Of a DNA stretch of 64,000 nt, positions 46,327 to 58,169 are shown piece after piece. Under the pieces are notes generated by a model that saw only the letters and a program-made list of their open reading frames with translations, was not told the origin of the DNA and did no database searches. Made by a program: the position numbers and the translations under genes. Numbering within the stretch: position 1 is the first letter of the stretch; the number at the start of each line of letters is the position of its first letter. The DNA is from Sanderia malayensis. Lineage: Eukaryota > Cnidaria > Scyphozoa > Semaeostomeae > Pelagiidae. The stretch covers positions 2,418,001 to 2,482,000 of the forward strand of contig RQOL01000466.1 of NCBI GenBank assembly GCA_013076295.1. The letters run 5' to 3'.

Positions 46327-47794
46327 TTATCTCTGCCTTCCCCATTCTCGATTGCAGACGACTGACAACAATGTTGGATCGTTGTGGAGGCCTTCAACAT
46401 CGGCCTCTGAAACTTTGTTCCACTTACTCGGTGGGTACATATCCTCAGACGCCAATTGTAGGATTTTGATCAACGGTGTAAACAGAAGATCGCTTGATCC
46501 AGGCAAATCGTCTATTGTTGTTGGCAAATTAGAAACAGCACCCTCGTCGCCATCTTTATTCTCATCGGGCTCTTTAATTTCATCGGGAAGATAGAGATAA
46601 ACACAGATAGACACAGATTGAAGGAGAGAGAAACAGAGAGAGGGAGTATAGTGCAATCCGATAGTGAAAATGTTTAATCACAAGCAAACTGGTTTAAGAT
46701 TCGCAATCCGGTTTAGGTTTCACTCCTACTACTGGCCAACTGTAACATTTTCAACAGTTTCCCAGACAGATGAAAGCCAAGTGGCTGCATTTGTTATGAT
46801 AAATTTAGTTTCTTATCCACTATTAAGTGGTGCCTTGCTAGCCAATGCAATTTGTAAGCTGTATTTATTCATAGATCTTTACTTTTAGTATGAAAGTTTT
46901 ACGAAAAGCAGCATGGAATAATAACGAGTGAATTACACACCTTTGGCAATGGCCTGTCGTATGAACCCTCGAACTTCGCTGAGTGGAATATGTTTGAGTG
47001 AAGTTGTCGCGGCTTTTTTAGGCTCACTTTTCCCATGCGATGGCAGACAAAAATATGTGACGTAGACATATTTTGGTATATCCGTTGGACATGGATCTCC
47101 GTATATGGTCTTGTCAGCATATAGCTTGCAGCTATTGGTTCCTTGACAAACATCCCGGATGATGGCTGTTGTTTTAGATCTATCCACGTGACACGTAGGG
47201 ATGTTGTCTTTTGCTGCCAAAACTCCATGACAGTCGTGGTTTCTCCATTTGCCGTAAAATGTCTGTAGTATATGAATGCTTTTGGCAGGTGGGCAGCGAA
47301 GGTATTGCGAGCTCTGGTCGCATATGGTAGCCTCTAAGTAGTTTGCCACTGTGATAGAAATATAAAGCAGAGTTATGTTAAAATATAGGCCTGCATGCCA
47401 GATCACGATTCTTGTAGAATGACGCCTTGCTCTATTGCTAACTACTATAAAACTATAGACATACATATAGTATTTGCAGGGGGATATATTTCTCTAGCCA
47501 ATCATTTATTTCATCCTCTAGTAATACTTCATGTACAATTTGCACTTCGAAAGGCAAGCTTAATTTGAAATTTCAAAAAAACAATTTCAATTTTTTTACT
47601 CGATTTTTCTGTCTACCCAGTGATATCTTCAATGTCGAAAGTTTACATTAATTGTGATGCATTTAAAATGAAAGGGCCCATGTTGCCTTACCGTGGCATT
47701 CGGATGCACATAGGCTCCAAGCCACGACTACCAGCAATTTCAAGAGACCTGTTTTTTGGACACCAACAGAACTCCAACATGTTCTTTCAGCCAT
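46327..47794 (-). CDS. Secreted SUEL-domain lectin with a unique C-terminal extension
   Basis: Three exons on the minus strand, phase 1: 47794-47692 (signal peptide around GLLKLLVVVAWSLCASEC), 47348-46941 (SUEL domain: ICDQSSQYLRCPPAKSIH, TFYGKWRNHDC, CQGTNSCKLY, GDPCPTDIPKYVYVTYFC, then a Lys-rich helical tail) and 46571-46327 (an acidic, non-lectin tail with DDLPGSSDLLFTPLIKILQL). The total is 251 residues. The last exon uses an AAG acceptor after a long pyrimidine tract and may be an alternative terminal exon. The C-terminal part has no recognised domain. Confidence 0.72.
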
Positions 47795-50632
47795 TTTGTT
47801 AAGAGTTGCAAGTCACCAGACAATTAGCAAGTCGAGCACCGGCTGTCCATTCTGGTTCTTATGAATTGCACATATTTTGTAACCAAAATAGCTACGAAGG
47901 AGATATAGTTCAGATCAGATCAATGTAAAACTTCAATTAGACAAGATCAATGATAAACTAATTGCAACTGAATTACACCGGTTATTGGATGAGCTTATTG
48001 ACTGATTAATGTCTCGTGATTTCAATTCGAACCAATGGTTGCTCGCTGAACCTCTCAATGGTGCATGTCAATACGACGTTCTTCACGCTCCGATTCATTA
48101 CCTTCTTATTAACCATAATTCATTATCACAAAATACTCTCTTTTCTTGACTTGATCAATTAGCCAAACAACGACGTATTTGTTATTACCATTTTGCCGCA
48201 TCATAGCTATATTTTTCCCAAATATATAAGAAATTATGTCTGAAACGTTTGCTAAAATTCCTGTTTGATTGTTGCTTGGCCCATTCAGCGAATGATTAAA
48301 GCTTAAACATATTTTGGTCACGATTGGAAAGAAAATCCTCAGCTTCAATGAATTTTTTGGTATCGATTTATCAAAATTTTACGACGCTATTTTCTCACAT
48401 ATTTATTTACACAGAACCAAGCAATTTGTTTTTGCTAAAATCATCAAAGCCCAGTTAGATATTTTATTTCTCTGATTTTCCTCACGAAAGCTTTTTTCAG
48501 CAGAAAGTTGTTTGTCAAAATCTTTTGTCACAGCTGTATTTTGCAAGGAATTTTTTCGAAATTCAAAATCAGAAGATTCTACAAATTTTGCAAATCTATA
48601 ACCCAACGATATGTGCTCTGCTCCAAACAGACGCATTGTATTATCCTAAGTAGAGTGAAGATCTATATCGTCGTTGTATGCTTTAGAATTTCATTTATAC
48701 ACAGTTAGTCAAGCATTCATTCAGTTGAACATAGGTTCAAGCTATTTGAACAGAGGCTCGAATCCAGCTACACATGTTTGTAGTATTTTCGAGAAATGTT
48801 AGAAATGTTTGAATGAGCAATCAAGCTTAGTTTATCATTGTAGGTACAGTTTTCTTTGATTAGCAAATGTGTTTGAGCTTTTGATCTTATTATTTCTTCC
48901 CCTGACTTGTTGCTAGTGGTTTTTGCCGCGAACGAAAACTTTCAAAAGCGAACACCTTGAATAGCAAAGAAAATATCGAGAATACTAGGGACAAACTTTA
49001 CAAGTAGCTATTCAAGCCCTCCCCGGGGCCCTATCAAAACAATGCGTTGCTTTATGCCAAGCTTCTCCAATTCCAATGGGTGCCTTGTTCATTTTTCTGT
49101 CGTTCATTTGTTTAATGAAAACAGTTGGTGGAAGCAATGCAGTCCATAGATAACAGTTTCTGCTCTCTTATGTTTTAAATCAGAAAAAATGAAGGAAATG
49201 TATCTTAGCTGCTACGTAAACATGTAGGAATATACAACTATGCGACAAAAATGTCACCTGATATCTGGAAAATCGTTCAAGTAGCTACTTCAAGTCTCCA
49301 CTAACAACGTGTTTTAATCATTCGTTGGAAAAAAGACAGAATATACTTGATTTATTTAAGCACTATATTAGCAGTACATAATTTAATGAACATTAAATTA
49401 TATTTTATTTTCAACTTCCACTCTAGATTTCCAATTTAATGTTTAACACATCATAGCTAGTACCTCTACATAAAGATTCTTTCTGGATGCTACGAATTTA
49501 AGCAATGCACATGATATTTAAAATATGGTTGCTCCCTTACACACATATAGGTTCTTCTGAATAGAATTATTATCTTATAGGTTATGCTACATATACACTA
49601 GCTTCTATTTAAGCCTATTGTCTGTGAACTTTAGTCTTCAAGCTAAATATTTAGGTTTTGTTTTTGATAACTGTTTACTGGTTCTGTCTGATTTTGTTTG
49701 ATAGCAAAGCAGAAGACTTGTCGAGATCAAAAAATAAAACTTTCTTAAACATTTTCTCGAAAAAGTGCAATAGCGAGTTTTATACACAGCCGTATACATT
49801 TATAAAGTTAAGTTGTGCCTTGCTAGCCAGCTTCATATATAGTTATATACAGTTATATAGCTAGGTGTGGTGAAGACACGATATAGTAGCCCATGTGGCA
49901 AGTTAAAGTTGATTGAGTTGAATTCTATAGTGAAGTGGCTAAATGGCTTATTCATGTTTGCAGATGATCTTGTTGGGCAGATGCACCGATCAATGAGCAA
50001 TGGCGAATCGGAATATCTCCAACATGTCTAACTCACCAATGTAGTAAACTGGTTGTATTGTTCGTGGGCACACGCCCATGGTTGCCCAGATCATCGCATC
50101 AATAATTCATGGCAGGTCAACGGAGTGAAAAAGCCTCAACTCGATAACCGAGTATCTTTAGTTCTACTTTCGGTGGTCAAAGTAAAGAGCATATAGTAAG
50201 TACGCTTCACTCTCTTTTTACTTTTGTATCTTCTTTGCCTTTTTTGTTTATTCTGTTCTTTCTTTGCCTTTTCGTCAATGAACTTGACTTGCAATGTGGT
50301 AAAGAAGAAACAGAAGTCTCTTGATCTTTATGTTTTTAACGATTTGTTGAAATACTTGGTTCACAATACTCGATAATGGCTATACTTGGAAGTTGAAGAA
50401 CGTTGTTTAATCTAAAACGTTCTGAAACATAAACAGGATGAACCGAATCAATCAGAATATATAGCATGAATTCCCGTATGCACTTGTTTCAAATTGAATT
50501 CGAAACAATCCTTGATGAATTCGACTCATCTGATAAAATCGAATTAAGCGCTTAGTTTGGTTAGATATGTAACTATTATAGAATGAAGCTTTTCGTTGTT
50601 TAATCGAGCTATATTTTCATTCTCAGATCAAA
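47795..50632. other. Intergenic with a possible reverse-transcriptase relic
   Basis: About 2.8 kb. Around 49948-50120 the plus strand encodes GLFMFADDLVGQM followed by a stop-containing stretch with ESEYLQHV and NVVNW, which resembles the FADD/YADD box and following region of LINE-type reverse transcriptases. It is short and broken, so it is at most a decayed fragment. The last part is the minicollagen leader region, with a TTCTCAG acceptor just before the ATG. Confidence 0.3.
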
Positions 50633-53145
50633 ATGGCAACCAAGATTATTATCGCTGTTCTCGTACTCTGTGCCGTATCGGCCTATGCTAAGCAAGGTGA
50701 GTCTCATTTTTCATATATTTCAGATGCTTGGTAATATCTGCATCACAACGAACTATATTACCGAGTTCTTGTTTTCCCGCTGTAAAACTGTTGAGTCTGG
50801 GGAGCGTCAATTGAAACATACACAAAATCTGCCGCAATCTCTTGAGTTTTTCCAATCTGTGCGAATTCATCGATAACTTCACTGATTTTAGTCATATGTC
50901 TACTATGCCAAAATATTTGGCTTTATAATACCTAGTAACTTTATGCATCAGAAATTAAAAGTGAAATTTGGTCAAAGAATGTTTCTATGAATGTTACAAA
51001 CAACGACTTTCTAAATGTTGATGCCCTGCTGAAAATTTTCACAATGCGATTGTCTGGCTAGTTTTCGTCACTGGCTTTTAGGAATCAAGAATAATTTCAA
51101 AAAAGATAAATTAATTCTCAATCTATGAGTTTTCTAAAAGCGAATGTTTCTTTAAAGCAATGTCTAGTTTCCACGCATCAGAGGGTCACTGCGTGACTTT
51201 TTACAGGTGGCCTAATATTAATTCACCATACCTTGTGATTTCTGGTTAATACAAGTTCATGCCACTGCAAGTTAACATCATTGACCTGCTATTAAATCAC
51301 TGAAGCTATTCATCTATAACCCCTTCCATGGTTATACGTCATGGATATTATCAATTACGCAATGATTTTTCGGAACCTTTTCAGGGTCTTTCGCTTGAAT
51401 AATATATGAGCAACAAGAAATATTTTCAACAGAAATTCTAACGTAATTGCAATTTGGAATTTGTGCGACATCTTTGTTCCCCTGTGAAAATTGTCACATG
51501 AAATTTTAACCAATCAAATTTTGTTCAATAATCAGTGAGATTGGTCGTTTATGTTGTCAGCCAATCATGTGCTTCAATTTGATTTGTGAAAGAAAAAATT
51601 CGTGATGTTTTTTTGGAGTCGGTCCTCAGGACAAACAGTTTTGCTCTGATACAATAACAAATAACATATACTGCAAAACTAATTTCTTTATAACTGTGTG
51701 AATTCGTGAACCAAGGGTGTATGCTTTTCAATGCATTTGAATGCTGGCCAACTACCTTCGTAATGTGGCCAGCTACCTTCGTTGTCTCATTCGAAAAATT
51801 GTGTTCAGGTGCAAGTTTCTGTGAATGAAAAAACCCAGTTTTCTTTTCGATGTGGAATCAAATTTCTGGCGATTGAATCACCAATAAAAGTTTTTATCTC
51901 CTTAGAGTTTTAAGCAAGTAATTCTTACCATAATCATAGTTAATGAGTCAATGAAATGAATATAAATACTTATTGAACCAAATGGACGATAGAAATAAGC
52001 GACGATAAACTTACAATGGCGCAAACATGGGCAATAATGTAAGAAGAAATAAGTTGCTTGAAATGAAATAAAATAGATTTAAGAGATGAATTCTCTTTAA
52101 ATTTTAGTGGCAGAGGCCTATTTATACCATGGTCAAATTGTAAAAACTTTCAGAGAGGTCAAGGACGACGGTTAGTTTTCTATGGCCAGCTCACTTACCC
52201 CCGTCTAAGTTTCACGAGTTACCACATTAACCCATTCGTAATAAAAATAATCCGGGGGCGATATCAATTGCCAGTAGATTAAGTGATTCAAAATGAGAGC
52301 ATTGGTTAACTGTTTAAAAAAGTAATGATTTCTGTAGCTTGTAGCAATTCAATCTTGAATCCAGCTAGTCATTAATACTTATGCGTTATTAAATCGATAT
52401 TTTGGGTATTTATTCTAAGTCGATTTTGTTTTCTATTTCAGACAAAAGGAGCATTCCAGGAGATAAGAAGGAAGAATCTGCCGGTAAGAAGAGATATTTC
52501 TGCGGAGCCTCGTGTGCTCCTTCGTGTGCACCTTCTTGTAGTTCTTCGTGTTGTGATTCAACTGGAGGATATATACCAGCTCCTGCGCCTATGATGGCTG
52601 CTCCACCCCCACCCCCACCACCACCACCACCTCCACCACCAGTGATGGCTCTCCCAGGCCCTGCCGGTCCAGCTGGAATCCCTGGCTCACCTGGTCTTAT
52701 GGGCCCTATGGGACCAATCGGACCTCCAGGAGCACCTGGACCCATGGGATTTACCGGTTCCATGGGACCAGTTGGACCACCTGGACCACCGGGTATGCCT
52801 GCACCACCACCTCCACCTTGTCCACCAATCTGTCTTCACTGGATGGCAATGATTGGTCAAAGGAATCCCCCTCCCGCCCCAGCACCGGCACCAGCTTATG
52901 GCTGTCCAGCACAGTGTCAAGCACAGAGTGCTGCTGGTTGTTGTAGCCCTGCACCAGCCGCTGCGCCAATCTACGTGCCAGTTCCAGCACCACCCCCACC
53001 ACCACAGGTCGTTTACGTGCCTGCACCTGCCCCTCCACCCCAAATGTGTGCACCACCTGCAATATGTGCCCCGCCTAGACCACCACCCCCTCCAATGATG
53101 ATTGGATGTCAGCCATCTTGCGCCCCAAGTTGCTGTATGGGTTAA
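50633..53145 (+). CDS. Minicollagen (cluster copy 1, with signal exon and propeptide)
   Basis: Two exons: 50633-50696 (signal peptide [19 protein letters not shown], phase-1 donor) and 52442-53145, giving 255 residues. Exon 2 begins with a propeptide containing KR and KKR cleavage sites, then a full CRD ([18 protein letters not shown]), polyproline, 16 Gly-X-Y triplets without cysteine, CPPICLHW, and a Pro-rich tail ending in [10 protein letters not shown]. The propeptide stretch 52442-52483 is exactly 42 nt and is followed by G|GTAAGA, an intact donor-like sequence that is read through as coding (Gly-Lys-Lys). In the minus-strand minicollagen the 42-nt propeptide is a separate exon with its donor at this exact point. 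AATAAA follows at 53259. The protein builds nematocyst capsule wall. Confidence 0.88.
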
Positions 53146-55626
53146 GAGCAACGTAGTTGAACATGATAGACAATTCTTGTGAATTGGAACGGCCTACTTT
53201 ATAATCACATCAAATGCTGCCTAATTGCTCAGACTGACACTAACAATCACATGAACACAATAAATTAACACAAAAGAACACTTGATTTGAAATAATAACT
53301 GATTTAGTTAACTCTAATCGAACTCTAACATAAGTTGCTAAACCTAATTTATTTTTTGAATCTAATAATTGTTTGTACATGTGGCCTGAATACTATCATT
53401 ACTATAAAGTTGTGTACTGTTTAGTCACAGCTAATATTAAATGCTAACAATTGAACTAATGCAAATTTTTTTGACTCTCTCTCTCTATTCTGTTTTAATA
53501 CAGAATAGAAGTGAGTAACTGTTTGGATATCGATATTTTCTGAGCTCAATCCAATATAGGCTAAAACAATAATACCAAAACTGATAGGAGTTTAAGGCCA
53601 AGCTCCGGTGTATAATTCGACCGCTAAAACTGACCGTGACACTTGGCAATAGGCTAATAAAACAACTGACATTTTTGTAGGAGTACGCCTGTCTCAGACA
53701 CATGACGAACGGTTATCTTTAGTTTTGACGATTTTCAACATCTTAAGTCATTGGCTGTAATACAAGCCAGTCTGATCATCATACAATGTACCTAATATCC
53801 AACAGTTGCTCAGTTCTATTCTTCATTATGGCTGATTGATCGCAAACAAGGTGTGTTTTAGTCGGGCAACATACGAATGCAGTGGCGGACACATTTGATA
53901 GCATTTTGGGGCTCCCATTTCCACCCTTCCCTTCCCTACTTATCCAACACAGCCCAGCCTCCATGGTGAGGAGCATTTTAGCCAAGCGGCCTACAAGCTC
54001 TATATCCTCTAGTGTAGCCAACATGGAATTCAGTTCCACTGTTTTTCAATGTCTCTAATTGTGGCAATAGATTGCATCCTTCAAACGTAGATTACGTTGT
54101 TTACGGATGCCTTCGCCTCATTTTCGGCATTATTGCCGATGTCGAAACATTCAAACCGGGCTTTCATTCAACCTGCTGTATAAGGTAGTAGATTGCAAAA
54201 TTGTCACTGTTTGCTATCGTGCAAAAAATAACCGCAAGGCGCATCGCAAGCTTACTTTGCCTCGGACGGCACTGAACTATCTAATCCACCGCTGTTACTT
54301 CGCTACTAATCCTAACAAGACGTTCAAAGTATAATGCACCGTTACACCTGTCATGCTATTGGACAATTAATGTTGGAGAGGACTTTTGATTGGTTCACAT
54401 GACAAACAGGATAAAAGGTGATGTTCTTTCACTTTTGCGACGGCATCTTGTTCGGAACACTGACTTGTGACGATTTAAGATACACCCTCCACCCCTCAAG
54501 ATCCTTTCTCGGCGTAATACTGTCATTATCGTGCGATATCGTGTGCGTTCAGGGGCCGTGCGTTATAAATTAAGACAGTGATAGATATGCTTCATGAGCG
54601 CACGAAAGCAACGCACGCATAACGATGAACACGCGCACGATAATGACTCAAAGCACGCATTGCAACAATTATACAACTAACTCCACTAACTTAACAGGTC
54701 TGCTAACAAGTGTTCCCAACAATTTCTGTCATAATTTATTCACTTTTAATCTACTCTTATTTTTATTACTAATAACCTTAAATTAATTGCTTAGACTAAA
54801 ATGCCTTAACATCTTCTTAGTTTATAATAACATAGTCAGCTATTACTAACACACTATTGCTAACCTGAGCGAAATACCGAGCATTCCCAACCTGGCCCGT
54901 GTCCGATCTGGTTTTATTTATAGCGTCCTAAATATCATAGCCAAATTTACCATAGAGATAGGATATAAGATACAATGTATATTATATCCTATCTCTATGA
55001 AATTTACAGACATTGCACAAGTAATGTTTGAAAGCATTACTTGGTCACCTAGTGCCTAGGCTACATCACACCAAAGTTAGTCCCAGCTTAGTTATGAAGC
55101 AAATAAGCACAGTTGAACATAACAATTAATTGGCTAATAACATTTAACAATAATCAGAAGTTTGTCGATAATCATTCAACAATAATAGTAATAGGGCCGA
55201 AGCATGTGGAGCCACGCCGTGGCTTTCCCCATGCAAACTCGGTTTCTCTCATTAACGATTCTTTTCTGCATTCTTTTCGCATCTTTTTTTAACAACTAAC
55301 AAAGAAATAAAGAACTAACCATTCCTCAATTAACCACACTAATGATGATCTCAGGTAACTACCTTTAACAATTTATATTTCTTGCTATTTAACTTGTTTT
55401 ACTTTCTTGCTAACCTTGATGTAACAACTATGTATGCATACATGTAACAACTATGCTTATTGTCTGTCTGTTTACTTCTTCTGAGCCATGAAAACTGCAT
55501 ATAGCAGCACGTGATTGCTTGTCGTAAGCGCAATTGCCAGCCACATTAAATTACAATGAGTTTTGTTTGCCTGTGGCATATTAGATTATCAAAGCATTGC
55601 TTGATGTTGTATCTCTTCTTTTGCAG
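53146..55626. other. Between minicollagen copies 1 and 2
   Basis: 2.5 kb with no signal-peptide exon that fits copy 2 (a phase-1 donor after an ATG and hydrophobic stretch was looked for). A perfect hairpin lies at 54951-54999. Other short frames (for example 53779-54039 minus and 54107-54334 plus) are not supported. Confidence 0.45.
54951..54999. repeat. Perfect 18-bp inverted repeat
   Basis: CATAGAGATAGGATATAA (54951-54968) and its exact reverse complement (54982-54999) flank a 13-nt loop. No poly-T tail or neighbouring gene end makes this an obvious terminator. It is probably a small mobile-element core. Confidence 0.8.
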
Positions 55627-56102
55627 GAAAGAGATTTATGTGTGGAATGGCATGCGCCCCAAGCTGCGCTCCAGCATGTGCCCCAAGCTGCTGTGCCGCC
55701 CCACCACCACCACCACCAATGCCAATGCCATGCCCACCACCTCCACCACCATGCCCAGTCCCATGCCCACCTCCAGCAATCCCCGGACCACCAGGTGTTC
55801 CAGGACCTCCAGGACCACCCGGAATCCCAGGATGCTGTGGACTCCCAGGACCAGTTGGACCACCAGGATGTGGAGGAGCAATGGGACCAATGGGACCTAT
55901 GGGACCACCTGGACCACCAGGAATGCCCGCTCCACCACCACCACCATGCCCACCAATCTGTGTTCAATGGGCTGCGGCTGTAAAGCCAATGCCAGCACCA
56001 TGCCCACCAGCATGCCCACCACCATGTTGTGCACCACCACCACCACCACCAATGCCAATGCCATGTGCTCCATCGTGTGCACCAACATGCTGCGGAAAGT
56101 AA
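55627..56102 (+). CDS. Minicollagen mature exon (cluster copy 2), leader not found
   Basis: The exon starts after TTTTGCAG with (G)GA AAG AGA, reading [10 protein letters not shown], so it needs a phase-1 upstream exon. Order: KR, a full CRD ([18 protein letters not shown]), polyproline with single cysteines, 16 Gly-X-Y triplets including GCC and [11 protein letters not shown], then [10 protein letters not shown] and [12 protein letters not shown] before the stop. There is no signal peptide in frame: upstream of the acceptor the frame carries no ATG-plus-hydrophobic leader. It is either a separate gene with a distant leader or an alternative last exon of the gene at 50633. Confidence 0.8.
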
Positions 56103-56691
56103 ATTATATCATAGGAATTCATAGGAATTCTTGTCAATTTTGAAGAAATTAATTCATTAATTTGTTTCATTGACTATACATAGATAACTGATCTTTTGGA
56201 CACAATTTTCAACCCATTGAAAATGACATTTTCTTCGGGCGATTGTATGCTATATAGTTTGCAAAGATCTGTATAGGATGTAGACATATTACATTACATG
56301 TCAAGATATTAAAATATTACAAATTATAGATGCCAGAGTGTATCAATCAGCTTGTTTTTTTTTTATAATGTATCCAGTTTTCCATACAGTTAAAAAAACA
56401 TGCAATGCCAATGCTGCATGCTTTTTGGTATTGTATGCTATTTAATGTTCATGTTTTTGCATGTTGAACGTTCTCTTCACCCCGTTTGATTTCCAGCCAA
56501 TGAAGGCAAAAGAACTATTGCTCGGTTCGATTTCAAATAGCGATCAGCATCTTCACTTTATGTTAATAAAAGTGGCAGTATTAAGGCATTTTAGTTTTAG
56601 TACGAGGTACCAATACATAAGAGCATTTTTTATCCATCGCACAGGCTTATCCAATAGACAATTACTAACTTATTGTTTTGTTTCATTGTAG
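56103..56691. other. Between minicollagen copies 2 and 3
   Basis: AATAAA at 56565 could end copy 2. No leader exon with a phase-1 donor was found. Confidence 0.45.
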
Positions 56692-57227
56692 GAAAGAGAT
56701 TCTTTTGTGGAGGAGCTTGTGCTCCATCGTGTGCACCAGCTTGTGCACCTTCGTGCTGTGCCGCTCCACCACCACCACCGCCACCAATGATCATTCCATG
56801 CCCACCACCAGCACCAATGCCAGTAGCAGCACCATGCCCAGTTCCATGTCCACCACCTCCACCCCCCGCAGCAGTCCCTGGACCACCTGGACCACCAGGA
56901 ATCCCAGGATGCTGTGGACTCCCAGGACCAATTGGACCAGTTGGACCAGTTGGACCCCCAGGATGCGGTGGACCAATGGGACCCATGGGACCTATGGGAC
57001 CAGCAGGAGCACCTGGTGCACCAGCTCCACCAGCACCAGCCTGTCCACCAATCTGTCTCCACTTCCAGGCTTTGTTGAGACAAGTTCCACCACCACCAGC
57101 ACCAGTTTGCCCAGCTGCATGCCCACCAGCATGTTGTGTACCAGCACCACCCCCACCCCCACCACCACCACCACCACCACCAATGGCTTGCGCACCATCT
57201 TGTGCACCATCATGCTGTGGAAAGTAA
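56692..57227 (+). CDS. Minicollagen mature exon (cluster copy 3), leader not found
   Basis: Starts after CATTGTAG with (G)GA AAG AGA, reading [10 protein letters not shown], in the same phase as copy 2. Full [21 protein letters not shown], a polyproline stretch with CPPPAPMP and CPVPC, 16 Gly-X-Y triplets with GCC and GCG at the same positions as copy 2, [18 protein letters not shown] and a C-terminal [12 protein letters not shown]. It is very similar to copy 2, which indicates recent duplication. No signal exon was found in the 590 bp upstream. Confidence 0.8.
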
Positions 57228-57717
57228 GCTAACTGCAGCCGAGTTTGTGGCGCAAGTTCCAGCCTTGTGGTTTTAGTTTCTCCCATAGTCGGAGCAAGAT
57301 AAAGAGACGAAAGTCGATTAATTTTATATAATATTGCGAATAGCAAAACTAAAATCTATGATGTAAAATTTTGCTGATTTTAAATGACAATTGTTTTTGT
57401 TCCAAAATGTTTTTAGTCTCTGCTATGCTATAAGCTATTCTACGAGTTATGAATCGGAAATTCATGGTAATACCACGTAAAGAAATTTTCGTCAGTGGTG
57501 AGAGCATTGCTGGTCCCTCGTGCAAGACAATATCACGGGAGCAATTTTGTGTGTTTTGAAACAAGATCATCGTAAGCTTGGATACAGCATGTGTTAATGC
57601 CTCTATGAAGAATTGGATCAAGCTTAGCATGATTGGATTAACATGCAGATATTTTTTGTGTCTTTTGTTTTGGTGCACAATTTTAGAAGCTCACGAGTAA
57701 ACTTTGTTGTCTTTCAG
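57228..57717. other. Between minicollagen copies 3 and 4
   Basis: A short hydrophobic frame starting at 57643 runs into the copy 4 acceptor but in the wrong frame for the minicollagen, so it is not its leader. No other feature is seen. Confidence 0.4.
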
Positions 57718-58169
57718 GCCACAAAAGATTCTTCTGCAGCGATGGATGTGATTCAGGATGTGCTCCAGATTGCTCACCAATGTGTTGCGGAGGACCTCCT
57801 CCAATGCCTGCACCCATGCCATGCGCACCACCACCGCCACCACCTCCTCCACCACCACCACCAATTCCTGGCGCACCTGGGCCAGTCGGACCTCCAGGAG
57901 TTAATGGACCAATTGGTGTACCCGGACCAAGAGGACCAAATGGATGCCTTGGACCTGCGGGACCAGCCGGACCAGCTGGACCTCCCGGACCTCCTGGAGC
58001 ACCTGGACTTGCAGCACCTCCACCACCACCATGTCCACCAGTTTGCCAGCAATGGGCTTACATGATCCACCCTCCTCCTCCAGCACCACCACTCCCACCA
58101 CCACCACCACCACCATGCCCACCCGCCTGCCCACCTCCTTGTTGTGCTCCGTGCTGTGGTAAGAAGTAA
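57718..58169 (+). CDS. Minicollagen mature exon (cluster copy 4), leader not found
   Basis: Starts after GTCTTTCAG with (G)GC CAC AAA AGA, reading GHKRFFC, again phase 1. [21 protein letters not shown] differs in its loops from the other copies. It is followed by polyproline, 16 Gly-X-Y triplets with one cysteine (GPNGCL), CPPVCQQW, polyproline and a terminal [23 protein letters not shown] at 58365 could end the transcript. This is the most diverged copy of the cluster. The leader is missing, as for copies 2 and 3. Confidence 0.8.

Noticed and set aside
57643..57720. Hydrophobic frame starting MQIFFVSFVLVHNF as signal peptide of minicollagen copy 4
   Set aside because: It enters the mature exon in the wrong frame, and its internal GT sites do not give the required phase-1 donor.
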